Positions 16,699 through 24,077 of a stretch of 64,000 nucleotides of DNA are shown here, piece by piece. The first letter of the stretch is position 1, and each line of letters opens with the position of its first letter. The DNA comes from Flagellimonas marinaquae. GTDB taxonomy: Bacteria; Bacteroidota; Bacteroidia; Flavobacteriales; Flavobacteriaceae. Made by a program: the position numbers and the translations under genes. Under the pieces are notes generated by a model. That model saw only the letters and a program-made list of their open reading frames with translations. It searched no databases and had not been told where the DNA came from. The stretch is taken from assembly GCF_003992675.1 (NCBI RefSeq), contig NZ_RZMZ01000004.1, forward strand, positions 281,294 through 345,293, in the 5' to 3' direction.

Positions 16699-16743
16699 CT
16701 CGCTTTCTACTATGTATCATATGATTGTTGTATAATGGACAAC

Positions 16744-17193
16744 TTAAAGAAGTCCATTATCCGCGAAACTGAAGTGGTCTCCGTTGGGTACGATAATGAC
16801 GTGATCGAGCACTTTGATATCAAATAGTTGGGCAGCCCGTTTTATCTTTTGGGTCAGCTGTTTATCGGGCTGGCTGGGTTTGAGGTTCCCCGAGGGGTGG
16901 TTATGGGCAAGACAAATTCCAGTAGAAGTAGTCTTGAGCACCACGGCAAAGAGGATGCGCAGATCCACCACGGTACCCGTGATGCCCCCATCGGACACCT
17001 GATAGATGCCCTTGACCCGATTGGAGTTATTGAGCAATAGGATTTTAAAGGATTCTTTGAGGGCCAGGGTATCGGCATCCCAATTGTGGTGCAACAGTTC
17101 GGCCACATCCCGTGAAGAGCTCAATTGTGGAGCTTCCGATATTCGGGTATGCTCGCGGTAACTGATTTTAATTTCGTTAACTTTAGCTGTCAT
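16744..17193 (-). CDS. RadC/JAB-domain protein, second copy
   Basis: 149 aa from ATG 17193 ('MTAKVNEIKISY'); a longer frame to 17247 is unlikely. The JAMM motif 'LAHNHPSGNLKPSQPD' is intact and the protein is similar along its length to the RadC copy at 9932-10366, including the ends 'FADHGQL'/'FADNGLL'. The N-terminal helix-hairpin-helix of long RadC is absent. It stands in the ssb-DUF6876-radC set typical of Bacteroidota plasmids and conjugative elements, but has its own terminator and so is probably transcribed separately. Confidence 0.85.
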   Translation of the reverse strand: MTAKVNEIKISYREHTRISEAPQLSSSRDVAELLHHNWDADTLALKESFKILLLNNSNRVKGIYQVSDGGITGTVVDLRILFAVVLKTTSTGICLAHNHPSGNLKPSQPDKQLTQKIKRAAQLFDIKVLDHVIIVPNGDHFSFADNGLL

Positions 17194-17223
17194 TTTTCTG
17201 AAAATTGGATTAATGAGTAAGGG

Positions 17224-17269
17224 AAAATGAAAGAGGGGATGTTCCAAAGGATTGTTTGGGCATCCCCTC
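17224..17269 (-). terminator. Terminator after the DUF6876 gene
   Basis: On the minus strand GAGGGGATG (17261-17269) pairs with CATCCCCTC (17233-17241), followed by TTTCATTTT. It separates the DUF6876 gene from radC. Confidence 0.6.
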
Positions 17270-17276
17270 GACCATT

Positions 17277-17657
17277 TTAATATTCGGAGGGCAATAGGAG
17301 GGTATTGTCCACAAAAAATAGTCGGATCTGCTCCAAGGGAAAATCCGTGAAATGATACTGTTGTCGAGCAAGGACGGTTCCGTTGCCATCGGTATAGGTG
17401 ATGACGGCATCATGGCCATGGGTCTCCACTTCCGATGGGGTATAGCGTTTAAAGTCGATGGTGATAAAAGGGCTTTTGTCCCTAAGGCTCTTGCCCATCA
17501 CGGAGGCATCTGTCAATAGCCAAAAGGCATTGGCGGACTGTGCAAGGAATTGGATGCCCTCGGTGTACCGTGTTCGGCAGAGGGGAAGGGTAAAAACCTG
17601 TTGTGAGCCACAAAACTGGCTTAGCTGTTCTTTAAGGTGTTGGATGTTTGTTTCCAT
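17277..17657 (-). CDS. DUF6876 family protein
   Basis: 126 aa from ATG 17657 ('METNIQHLKEQLSQF'). A longer frame to 17819 would run back into ssb and is rejected. The blocks 'YTEGIQFLAQSANAFWLLTDA' and the later 'ITYTDGNGTVLARQQYHFTDFPL' match my memory of DUF6876, a small family found on Bacteroidota mobile elements near ssb and radC. Function unknown; probably cytoplasmic. Its own hairpin terminator follows. Confidence 0.7.
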   Translation of the reverse strand: METNIQHLKEQLSQFCGSQQVFTLPLCRTRYTEGIQFLAQSANAFWLLTDASVMGKSLRDKSPFITIDFKRYTPSEVETHGHDAVITYTDGNGTVLARQQYHFTDFPLEQIRLFFVDNTLLLPSEY

Positions 17658-17679
17658 GGGAATTGAATTTGAATTGAAC

Positions 17680-17731
17680 AAAAAAGAAAAGAAGGGATGC
17701 CCTAGGGGCACCCCTTGGGTGCTAGGCATCC
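17680..17731 (-). terminator. Terminator of ssb
   Basis: The minus-strand hairpin begins inside the last codons of ssb: GGATGCC-TAG-CACCC then GGGTG-CCC-CTA-GGGCATCC, followed by CTTCTTTTCTTTTTTG. The stop codon TAG is part of the stem. Confidence 0.8.
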
Positions 17732-18126
17732 TTTTTGGTGGATGTCCTTTTGGAACTCTTTGATTTCTTTGGTTCACTAGTCTCTTGGGCAGCTTTGGAG
17801 CCCAATAGAAGGACTTCATCGGCCACGATTTCGGTCACATAGCGCTGGTTACCGTCCTCGGTGGTATAGGAACGGGTCTTGATCTTCCCTTGCACACCGA
17901 TCTCGCTGCCCTTGGCGGTGTACTTTTCGAGGATATCGGCGGTCTTGCCCCAGGCCACGACCTGGTGCCAGTCGGTGTTCTGGATTTTTTCTCCTTGGTT
18001 GTTGGTGTAGTACTCATTGGTGGCCATGGGAAAACGGGCCACTTTACGTCCTCCATCGAGGAGGGTGATCTTGGGGTCTTCCCCCACATTTCCGATTAAC
18101 TGTACATGATTTCTGAAATTGCTCAT
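17722..18126 (-). CDS. ssb: Single-stranded DNA-binding protein
   Basis: 134 aa. The OB-fold occupies residues 1-105: 'NHVQLIGNVGEDPKI' near the start, 'KVARFPMATNEYY', 'TDWHQVVAWGKTADILEKY' and 'KGSEIGVQGKIKTRSY'. The tail is short, Lys/Ser-rich and ends 'KKDA', so the acidic C-terminal tip (DDxPF) used by chromosomal SSB to recruit partners is missing. This is typical of element-borne SSB. It protects single strands during transfer or replication of the element. Its ATG overlaps the upstream small gene by 4 bp. Confidence 0.92.
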   Translation of the reverse strand: MSNFRNHVQLIGNVGEDPKITLLDGGRKVARFPMATNEYYTNNQGEKIQNTDWHQVVAWGKTADILEKYTAKGSEIGVQGKIKTRSYTTEDGNQRYVTEIVADEVLLLGSKAAQETSEPKKSKSSKRTSTKKDA

Positions 18127-18317
18127 GATTGAAAGGATTTATGCCCAAATCGGGCGGTTAGAAAATAATTGAACTCTAGATTGACAGACCTAACCATATT
18201 CCCAGCAACAGCAATAGAAAAGCCGCAGGCAACTGATTTACTTATGGTATCTGGAGCGTCTTCCTTTTTTTGATGGTTTTGTGCTGCTTCCGATAAATGG
18301 GATGTGTACGATTTCAT
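18123..18317 (-). CDS. Small hypothetical protein upstream of ssb
   Basis: 64 aa from ATG 18317 ('MKSYTSHLSEAAQ'); a start at 18362 would add 15 residues. The stop overlaps the ssb start (ATGA), so translation is coupled. A basic N-terminal half is followed by a short hydrophobic stretch. I believe similar short proteins precede ssb on related elements but cannot name a family. Confidence 0.4.
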   Translation of the reverse strand: MKSYTSHLSEAAQNHQKKEDAPDTISKSVACGFSIAVAGNMVRSVNLEFNYFLTARFGHKSFQS

Positions 18318-18410
18318 GGTTTGTGGTATTTGATTTACTTCCAGTAGCGCCATCGCTGTCACCTTTTTTTGATGCTAACTGGTGTACAGCATCCCTTGCT
18401 GTGCGAGCCG

Positions 18411-18442
18411 TATAAAAAAGAAACCCCTCCGAGGGGAGGGGT
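18411..18442 (-). terminator. Orphan minus-strand terminator or attenuator before the ssb operon
   Basis: On the minus strand ACCCCTCC (18435-18442) pairs with GGAGGGGT (18423-18430), followed by TTCTTTTTTAT. No protein gene precedes it closely on the minus strand, so it may be a leader attenuator of the ssb operon or end an unseen small RNA. Confidence 0.55.
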
Positions 18443-18858
18443 CTGGCTTTATGCCGGCTACAGGAAGGGATGTTGTTGTTTTGCCACCCAAAAAAGGAGG
18501 GACGGCGGGCTTAACAGGGAATATCAATTGCGAAACATGAGAAGTTCATAGCTCCATGGAAGCAGCACAAAAAATGAGATAACAGGGAGGTAACTAAAGT
18601 TAATGTATGAACTTGTTAAATACCTTTCTAAGGAATAAAACTTAGCTAAAGTATGAAGGAATTTATTGTAGGGCAGTGAGATAGGGGACCATCAAGCTAA
18701 GTTTTGTATCGATTGATTGAACCGTTTTAGACTTTGCAATATAATATCAGCGTTAAGTTGTATTGGAGTTTTTTAGCATAAATCGAATATCTTGTCCTAC
18801 TAATGAAAATTTTGCTGATGAAACCTCCTAACTAGATAAACCAATTTTCCAAGCTTGT
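18443..18858. other. Gene-free stretch, probable right edge of the second accessory region
   Basis: About 415 bases with no convincing open frame, no tRNA and no clear repeat. AT-rich. It separates the ssb/radC set from the HxlR gene. A boundary of the element is expected near here but no attachment repeat was recognised. Confidence 0.4.
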
Positions 18859-19293
18859 TTAGATACCAAACGAACTTAATTTTTCTCGGTAGTTTTTTTT
18901 CAACATGTCCACAAAAGCTGATTTGTCTTGACGAAGTAATTTCATCGTCTCTCCACTCACCATAGAAGAATGGATATCTCTTAGATGGTGATCACTCCAA
19001 TGGGCCAGTTCTACTATTATTGGCGTCAAAGCCAAGCCTTTATCGGTGAGAAGATAGATGTTGGTTTTTTTATTATCTGGAAGTTTATTTTTGGTAATTA
19101 TTGCTGCTTCCTCAAGCAGCTTTAACTTTGCTGATAGGATATTCGTAGCAATGGCTTCGTCGCTTTCCGTAAAGTGTTTAAAAGTTTCTTTGCCTTCAAT
19201 CAGCATTTGCTTCACGATAACCAGCATCCATTTGTCACCTAAAACATCTAAGGCTGAGGTAATAGGGCAATCACATCTAAAATCTTGTCGCAT
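18859..19293 (-). CDS. HxlR-family transcriptional regulator
   Basis: A 144-aa winged-helix MarR-like regulator of the HxlR type. It has the N-terminal 'CDCPITSALDVLGDKWMLVI' block with the Cys pair near residues 8-10, then 'GKETFKHFTESDEAIATNILSAKLKLLEE' and the wing 'TNIYLLTDKGLAL'. Such proteins usually sense electrophiles or redox stress and control a divergent gene. Here the divergent partners are the SnoaL-like, SDR and possibly DinB genes. ATG start. Confidence 0.9.
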   Translation of the reverse strand: MRQDFRCDCPITSALDVLGDKWMLVIVKQMLIEGKETFKHFTESDEAIATNILSAKLKLLEEAAIITKNKLPDNKKTNIYLLTDKGLALTPIIVELAHWSDHHLRDIHSSMVSGETMKLLRQDKSAFVDMLKKNYREKLSSFGI

Positions 19294-19315
19294 CTGTTAA
19301 GATAATATTATTTTT

Positions 19316-19352
19316 ACTTGCAAAATGCAATTTATATTTAAAATAACTTGCA
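19316..19352. promoter_or_regulatory. Candidate HxlR operator
   Basis: Two direct copies of ACTTGCA (19316-19322 and 19346-19352), 30 bp apart, each near an inverted TGCAA/TTGCA word, lie in the divergent promoter region between the HxlR gene and the SnoaL-like gene. Confidence 0.35.
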
Positions 19353-19411
19353 TGTTGAAAGTGATGTTGTAGTTTTACTGGCGGAACAAAAGTAATAATT
19401 CAATTATCAAA

Positions 19412-20317
19412 ATGAAACCGATGAGTAAAATATTAGCAGTATTAGCACTATCAGCACTATCAGGTATTCTCGCTTCCTGTGGTGTTAATCAAACGAAATC
19501 AACAAGCGAGCAAAATCAATCAAAAACATTAAAAATGACAAACAAAGAAATCGTAGGCACTTTTTTAGGTGCTGTAATGAAACAAGACACCGCAACTATG
19601 CGACAGGTGGCTAACGCCGATTACATTCAGCATAATCCTTTTGTGCCAACTGGTTTAGAACCTTTTATTGGTTTATTACCTGTTCTAAAAGAACACGGAA
19701 CCTATGCCGAAAACGTGCGGATGTTTCAAGATGGCGATTTTGTGTTTATGCACAATATCTGGAAAAACGCCAAACCTTTTGGTGCGGATGAAATGGTGGC
19801 ATTTGATATTATTCGTGTCGATGAAAACGGAAAAGTAGCCGAGCATTGGGACGCCATGACCGTTTTAGTGAAAGAAACTGCGAGCGGAAGGACACAAACC
19901 GATGGACCAACAACTGTTGAGGACTTGGACAAAACTGAGGTAAACAAAGCCCTGGCAGTTTCTCTTGTTGAAGACGTTTTAATGGGTAAAAACCCAAGTA
20001 AGATTGGCGACTACATCAGTTCAGAAGAGTACCACCAGCACAATCCTCAAATTAAAGACGGATTAACAGGCATAGTAGAAGCAGTAGAATATCTTACTTC
20101 TCAAAACAATATGTTTAAATACACCAAAATTCATAAAGTGTTGGGTGAAGGAAATTTTGTGTTGACGGTAAGCGAAGGTGAATGGAATGGTGGCAAGAAA
20201 TACGTCTTTTACGACTTGTTCAGAATGAAAGACGGTAAAATCGTAGCACATTGGGACGTAATTCAAGAAATACCTACCGAAGGATTGGCTCATAATAACG
20301 GAATGTTTGGATTTTAA
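19412..20317 (+). CDS. Lipoprotein with two SnoaL-like (NTF2-fold) domains
   Basis: A 301-aa protein with a lipoprotein signal (Cys in 'GILASC', about residue 23). Two tandem SnoaL/NTF2-type repeats follow: repeat 1 about residues 44-160 ('VGTFLGAVMKQDTATMRQVANADYIQHNP...AEHWDAM') and repeat 2 about 180-295 ('DYISSEEYHQHNP...AHWDVIQEIP'). The 'YIQHNP'/'YHQHNP' and 'HWD' motifs are shared by the two. The family binds small hydrophobic molecules or acts as hydrolase/cyclase; the substrate is unknown. It is 18 bp before the SDR gene and probably co-transcribed. Confidence 0.8.
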   Translation: MKPMSKILAVLALSALSGILASCGVNQTKSTSEQNQSKTLKMTNKEIVGTFLGAVMKQDTATMRQVANADYIQHNPFVPTGLEPFIGLLPVLKEHGTYAENVRMFQDGDFVFMHNIWKNAKPFGADEMVAFDIIRVDENGKVAEHWDAMTVLVKETASGRTQTDGPTTVEDLDKTEVNKALAVSLVEDVLMGKNPSKIGDYISSEEYHQHNPQIKDGLTGIVEAVEYLTSQNNMFKYTKIHKVLGEGNFVLTVSEGEWNGGKKYVFYDLFRMKDGKIVAHWDVIQEIPTEGLAHNNGMFGF

Positions 20318-20335
20318 AAATTAATATTTATCAAA

Positions 20336-21205
20336 ATGAAAAACATAATCATCACAGGAAGCAGCAACGGATTTGGTCTAAAAGCTGCAAAAGATTTTGC
20401 CGATAAAGGCTATAAGGTTTTTGCTACAATGCGTAATCCAAGCGGTAAAAATGCCAATGCAAAAGCAGAATTAGAGAGCCATTCTACACATATTAAAGTT
20501 GTAGATATGGATGTTACCAACGATGCTTCGGTAAAAGAAGCTATTTCAACTATTCTTACAGAAGCAGGAAACATTGATATTCTTATCAACAATGCAGGGA
20601 TTATGTATTTGGGAATTACCGAAGCATTCAGCGTTGCACAAGCAAAATTTCAAATGGAAACCAATTATTTTGGTGCTATTAGAGTAATGCAAGCTGTTTT
20701 ACCGAGTATGCGTAAAGCGGGTTCTGGTTTAATTATCAATACTTCTTCGTTGGTCGGTCGTATGTCACCACCATTTTTTGGTACTTACACCGCAACCAAA
20801 CACGCTTTGGAGGGATATTCACAAGCATTAAGATACGAAGTTTCACCTTTTGGTGTTGATATAGTCTTGGTAGAACCTGGTCCATTTGGCACAGGATTAT
20901 TGGCATCAGGTCAAGCTCCTGCACATAGTGAAGTTTTAGCAACTTATGGCGAATTGGCAGGTGTTCCATCAGCAATGGGTGAAAATTTTGCTCAAATGTT
21001 ACAGAGCAAAGATGCTCCCGACCCACAATGGGTAGTAGATGCATATTTGAAATTAGCGGATTTGCCTTTTGGAAGTCGTCCTACAAGAACAGTTGTCGGT
21101 ATCACTTGGGGTACTGACGAAATCAATAACCTAACACAACCTATTCAAGATAGAATTTTGAAAGAAATGCAGTTGGAGGAAGTGTTGGGAGGCGTGTCTG
21201 CCTAA
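20336..21205 (+). CDS. Short-chain dehydrogenase/reductase (SDR)
   Basis: A 289-aa classical SDR. NAD(P)-binding TGxxxGxG appears as 'TGSSNGFG' (about residues 7-14), 'NNAG' near 87, catalytic Ser in 'NTSSLVG' (about 137) and the YxxxK pair in 'YTATKHALEGYSQAL' (about 149). Arg in 'ATMRNPS' suggests NADPH preference. The substrate cannot be told. It follows the SnoaL-like gene and is closed by a strong terminator, so the two form one unit under HxlR control. Confidence 0.9.
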   Translation: MKNIIITGSSNGFGLKAAKDFADKGYKVFATMRNPSGKNANAKAELESHSTHIKVVDMDVTNDASVKEAISTILTEAGNIDILINNAGIMYLGITEAFSVAQAKFQMETNYFGAIRVMQAVLPSMRKAGSGLIINTSSLVGRMSPPFFGTYTATKHALEGYSQALRYEVSPFGVDIVLVEPGPFGTGLLASGQAPAHSEVLATYGELAGVPSAMGENFAQMLQSKDAPDPQWVVDAYLKLADLPFGSRPTRTVVGITWGTDEINNLTQPIQDRILKEMQLEEVLGGVSA

Positions 21206-21221
21206 ATTGCAATGCATAAAT

Positions 21222-21262
21222 AAGCCCTACTGAAGCTAAACTTTCGCTAGGGCTTTATTTTT
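21222..21262 (+). terminator. Terminator after the SDR gene
   Basis: AAGCCCTA (21222-21229) pairs with TAGGGCTT (21248-21255), with an inner AGC/GCT pairing, followed by TATTTTTTG. Confidence 0.8.
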
Positions 21263-21299
21263 TGTCATATAGAAATTAATTTGATTAATCATATATATC

Positions 21300-21767
21300 A
21301 TGATGCAAACGCAAATAATCATTGACAGTTGGAACACAACCGTTCAGCATACTTCTGACCTATTGACTAAACTTGGTGAGGAAAAAATGATGAAAGCCGT
21401 GGCACCCAATCGAAATAGAGGGATTTATTTAGTAGGTCATCTTACTGCTGCGCATGACGCAATGTTACCCTTACTTGGTTTTAGAGAAGTAATGTTTCCG
21501 GAATTAAAAGATAGTTTTTTAAGAAATCCTGATAATTTGGAGCCATTGCCTTTTACTGCAACAGACTTGATTCAAAAATGGACAGCAGTGAATGACGAAC
21601 TAAAAAAGCACTTTAATCATTTATCAACTGAAGATTGGCTGCAAAAACACAATACCGTCTCAGAAGAGGACTTTGCAAAAGAACCTCACAGAAACAAACT
21701 TAATGTGGTATTGAGCAGAACCATACACCTAAGTTATCATCAAGGACAATTGGCGTTATTGAAATAA
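21300..21767 (+). CDS. DinB-family protein
   Basis: A 155-aa four-helix protein of the DinB/YfiT type. The three expected metal-ligand His positions can be seen: 'VGHLTAAHDAML' (about residues 45-53) and 'IHLSYHQGQLALL' near the C-terminus. These proteins are often thiol-dependent transferases or of unknown function. Own promoter region after the SDR terminator; own terminator follows. ATG start. Confidence 0.8.
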   Translation: MMQTQIIIDSWNTTVQHTSDLLTKLGEEKMMKAVAPNRNRGIYLVGHLTAAHDAMLPLLGFREVMFPELKDSFLRNPDNLEPLPFTATDLIQKWTAVNDELKKHFNHLSTEDWLQKHNTVSEEDFAKEPHRNKLNVVLSRTIHLSYHQGQLALLK

Positions 21768-21847
21768 TAATTTTGAAATACATGTAGTTAGAAGATGTTT
21801 TAGGCGGGATTTAGATTTAGTATAACAAATTGCTGATTATAACATAA

Positions 21848-21877
21848 TCACAAGGGTTTCGGCTCTTGTGGTTTTTT
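21848..21877 (+). terminator. Terminator after the DinB gene
   Basis: CACAAG (21849-21854) pairs with CTTGTG (21865-21870), followed by GTTTTTT. Confidence 0.7.
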
Positions 21878-22023
21878 ATGTCCTGATGATGTCCGGAAAC
21901 AGTTTAGCGATTTGCTGTTAGGGATTGAAAACCGAGAAAAAGGAATTATTTCCATTCTATTATTATCGTATCGTTAATAATTCGTTAATATTTTTTAGAT
22001 TTGATGAATTCAACCCTGGTAAA

Positions 22024-22602
22024 TTGAAAAATAGTTATAGTCAAAAGTTGTTGGATGGCGTGGCTCTCGATAATAAGGAAGCTTTTGAGGAAATCTATAA
22101 CCATTATTCAAAGGAGCTATTTTTTTATGCATTCAGAATTTTGAATAAAAGCGATGTCTGTGAAGATGTTGTGCAGAACGTATTTCTTGACTTATGGGTT
22201 AAACGGAAGACGTTGCGCATCGAAAACCTTAAAGCGTATTTATTCAGATGCGTGAAGAACCAGGTTTTAAATAAAATCAGGGATAGAAGGATTTCCGATG
22301 AGGAGCTTACCAGAATCAATATTATCGATTTGGGCATGGATAGTTCGGGTCATATCGAGTTTAAAGATTTGGAAAATATTCTCGACGAGCAAGTATCGGC
22401 ATTACCTACGAGATGTAGAGAGATATTTATATTGAGTCGATTTGAGCAAATGTCCAATAAGGAAATTGCCGAAAAATTGGGTATATCCGTTCAAGGAGTC
22501 AAAAACCAAATATCCAAAGCCCTCATGCGAATCCGGCAGCAATTAATGGACGAAGAAATTATAGTATCCCTCATTTTCACCCTTCACATGTGCTTCTTCT
22601 AG
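22024..22602 (+). CDS. ECF RNA polymerase sigma factor of PUL 1 (FecI-like)
   Basis: About 192 aa from TTG 22024 ('KNSYSQKLLDGVALDNKEAF'). The frame is open to TTG 21925 but the extra residues look unlike the family, and no ATG is available. Sigma region 2 includes 'AFEEIYNHYSKELFFYAFRIL' and 'EDVVQNVFLDLWVKR'. Region 4 includes 'LPTRCREIFILSRFEQMSNKEIAEKLGISVQGVKNQI'. With the FecR gene and the STN-domain SusC downstream it forms a trans-envelope switch that senses transported glycan and turns on the PUL. Confidence 0.88.
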   Translation: MKNSYSQKLLDGVALDNKEAFEEIYNHYSKELFFYAFRILNKSDVCEDVVQNVFLDLWVKRKTLRIENLKAYLFRCVKNQVLNKIRDRRISDEELTRINIIDLGMDSSGHIEFKDLENILDEQVSALPTRCREIFILSRFEQMSNKEIAEKLGISVQGVKNQISKALMRIRQQLMDEEIIVSLIFTLHMCFF

Positions 22603-22859
22603 TATTCGCTGTTTTCATACTTTACTGTCAACTTGACGCGATTCCCTTTTATTTTCCATAGAGTATCTCTTCAATTAAAATGAACGATTGAAAACTAGCA
22701 TGGGAACATACGCAAAATATCATGTAAAAATTTATGAATTTAACACATTCAAGACAGGATATTTAAACAATTCTAAAAAAAAGTTGATTCGGTAGGTGTA
22801 CCGACAGCCACTTTTTGGTACATATCTATAGAGGAGACCAAAAATTCTCCTTTGATTAA

Positions 22860-23981
22860 ATGGACAGAAAGCAGGTAAAACAACTTTTGGACAGATATGC
22901 CAATGGTGAATGTACAAAGCGGGAGATAGAACTTCTTCACGCCTATCTGGATTCGTTTCAAGACAAGGACACCTTAATGAAAGAGCTTGATTTTGATGGG
23001 GAAATCAAGGGGAAATTATGGGCCAAAATCAATGCAGGTATTGAAAAAAGAAAGCAAACTAAGGTGCTTTATTTGAAACCTTATTTCAAATATGCGGCCA
23101 TTTTTATTGCACTTCTTGGCTGTAGCCTATGGTATCTTTTACAAAGGGGGCCAGTGCAAGAGCAGTTACCCATCGTTGATGACAAGGCTGTTGTTCTCAA
23201 AACTTCCAATGCCGAAACTATGGAAATTGACCTGGATGGTGAGGACTTCGTATTGGATAGTAATGGAGAGAAGCTTGGCACGTACAGCAAAGGAATGATT
23301 ACCTACCGGGGTAACGATGCCGTGCAATCCCTCATTTATAATGAGATTATTGTACCCGACGGAAAGACGTTTCGATTGACATTGTCCGATGGGAGTATGG
23401 TGCATTTGAATGCGGGGTCTACCTTTAAATTTCCAGTAAATTTTCTATCCGGTCATGACAGACAGGTTTTTTTGAAAGGAGAAGCCTATTTTGAAGTTGC
23501 GCGAGATGAAACGAGCCCTTTTCTGGTTTCTGCTGCTGGAATTGGGGTAAAGGTATTGGGAACATCCTTTAATGTTAATTCCTATGAAAGCTTAACATCC
23601 TATGCTGTATTGGCCGAGGGAAAAGTTGAAGTCTATCGAGAAAACGGAGTGAACAGTGATGTCGTTATCATAGAGCCAGGAGAAAAAGCCTCTTTGGAAG
23701 GAGAACGTCTTACCATCGACGAGGTGGATCTAGAGGATTATTTAGGATGGCGCAATGGTACGTTATCCTTTAACAATGAACCTTTTGAAGCCATATTACA
23801 AAAAATAGAGAGGCACTATGGTGTTTCCATCGATAACGATTATCAAGAACTGGGAGCAATCCGATTTAGAGGAACCTTTAAGGATGAAACAATCACCGAA
23901 TTATTGGACACTTTCAAGGAAAGTGCAGGCTTTGAATATAGTGTGAACAACAATAAAATAACAATTGAAGCAATGGAGTGA
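22860..23981 (+). CDS. FecR-family anti-sigma factor of PUL 1
   Basis: 373 aa. A short cytoplasmic N-terminus (residues ~1-70) that would hold the sigma factor, one transmembrane helix at about 77-95 ('YAAIFIALLGCSLWYLL'), then the periplasmic FecR domain (about 155-265, including 'LSDGSMVHLNAGSTFKFP' and 'GEAYFEVARDETSPFLV'), and a C-terminal DUF4974 domain (about 300-370, 'LSFNNEPFEAILQKIERHYG'). It relays the signal from the SusC N-terminal domain to the sigma factor. It is followed by a hairpin and then susC. Confidence 0.92.
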   Translation: MDRKQVKQLLDRYANGECTKREIELLHAYLDSFQDKDTLMKELDFDGEIKGKLWAKINAGIEKRKQTKVLYLKPYFKYAAIFIALLGCSLWYLLQRGPVQEQLPIVDDKAVVLKTSNAETMEIDLDGEDFVLDSNGEKLGTYSKGMITYRGNDAVQSLIYNEIIVPDGKTFRLTLSDGSMVHLNAGSTFKFPVNFLSGHDRQVFLKGEAYFEVARDETSPFLVSAAGIGVKVLGTSFNVNSYESLTSYAVLAEGKVEVYRENGVNSDVVIIEPGEKASLEGERLTIDEVDLEDYLGWRNGTLSFNNEPFEAILQKIERHYGVSIDNDYQELGAIRFRGTFKDETITELLDTFKESAGFEYSVNNNKITIEAME

Positions 23982-23995
23982 CCTTAACCAAAAAA

Positions 23996-24023
23996 GTCGG
24001 GCAACGCGGCCACGTTTCCCGAC
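23996..24023 (+). other. Hairpin between fecR and susC (PUL 1)
   Basis: GTCGGG (23996-24001) pairs with CCCGAC (24018-24023), with AACG/CGTT inside. T-rich sequence follows but no clean T run. It may be a partial terminator or attenuator that uncouples susCD expression from the regulators, or an mRNA processing/stability element. A different hairpin sits at the same place in PUL 2. Confidence 0.5.
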
Positions 24024-24077
24024 TGACTTTCGATTTTAACCGTCATACAAATTAACTAATCAAAATCTTTCAAATCT

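Noticed and set aside
16424..16720. 98-codon minus-strand frame
   Set aside because: It would start beyond the radC terminator and include it; composition is not protein-like and there is no family similarity.
15598..16743. CRISPR array
   Set aside because: The repeat cores are 59 bp, only three, with 72-bp spacers that are themselves similar, and no cas genes are near.
18369..18551. 60-codon plus-strand frame
   Set aside because: It spans a strong hairpin with T run on the minus strand and looks non-coding.
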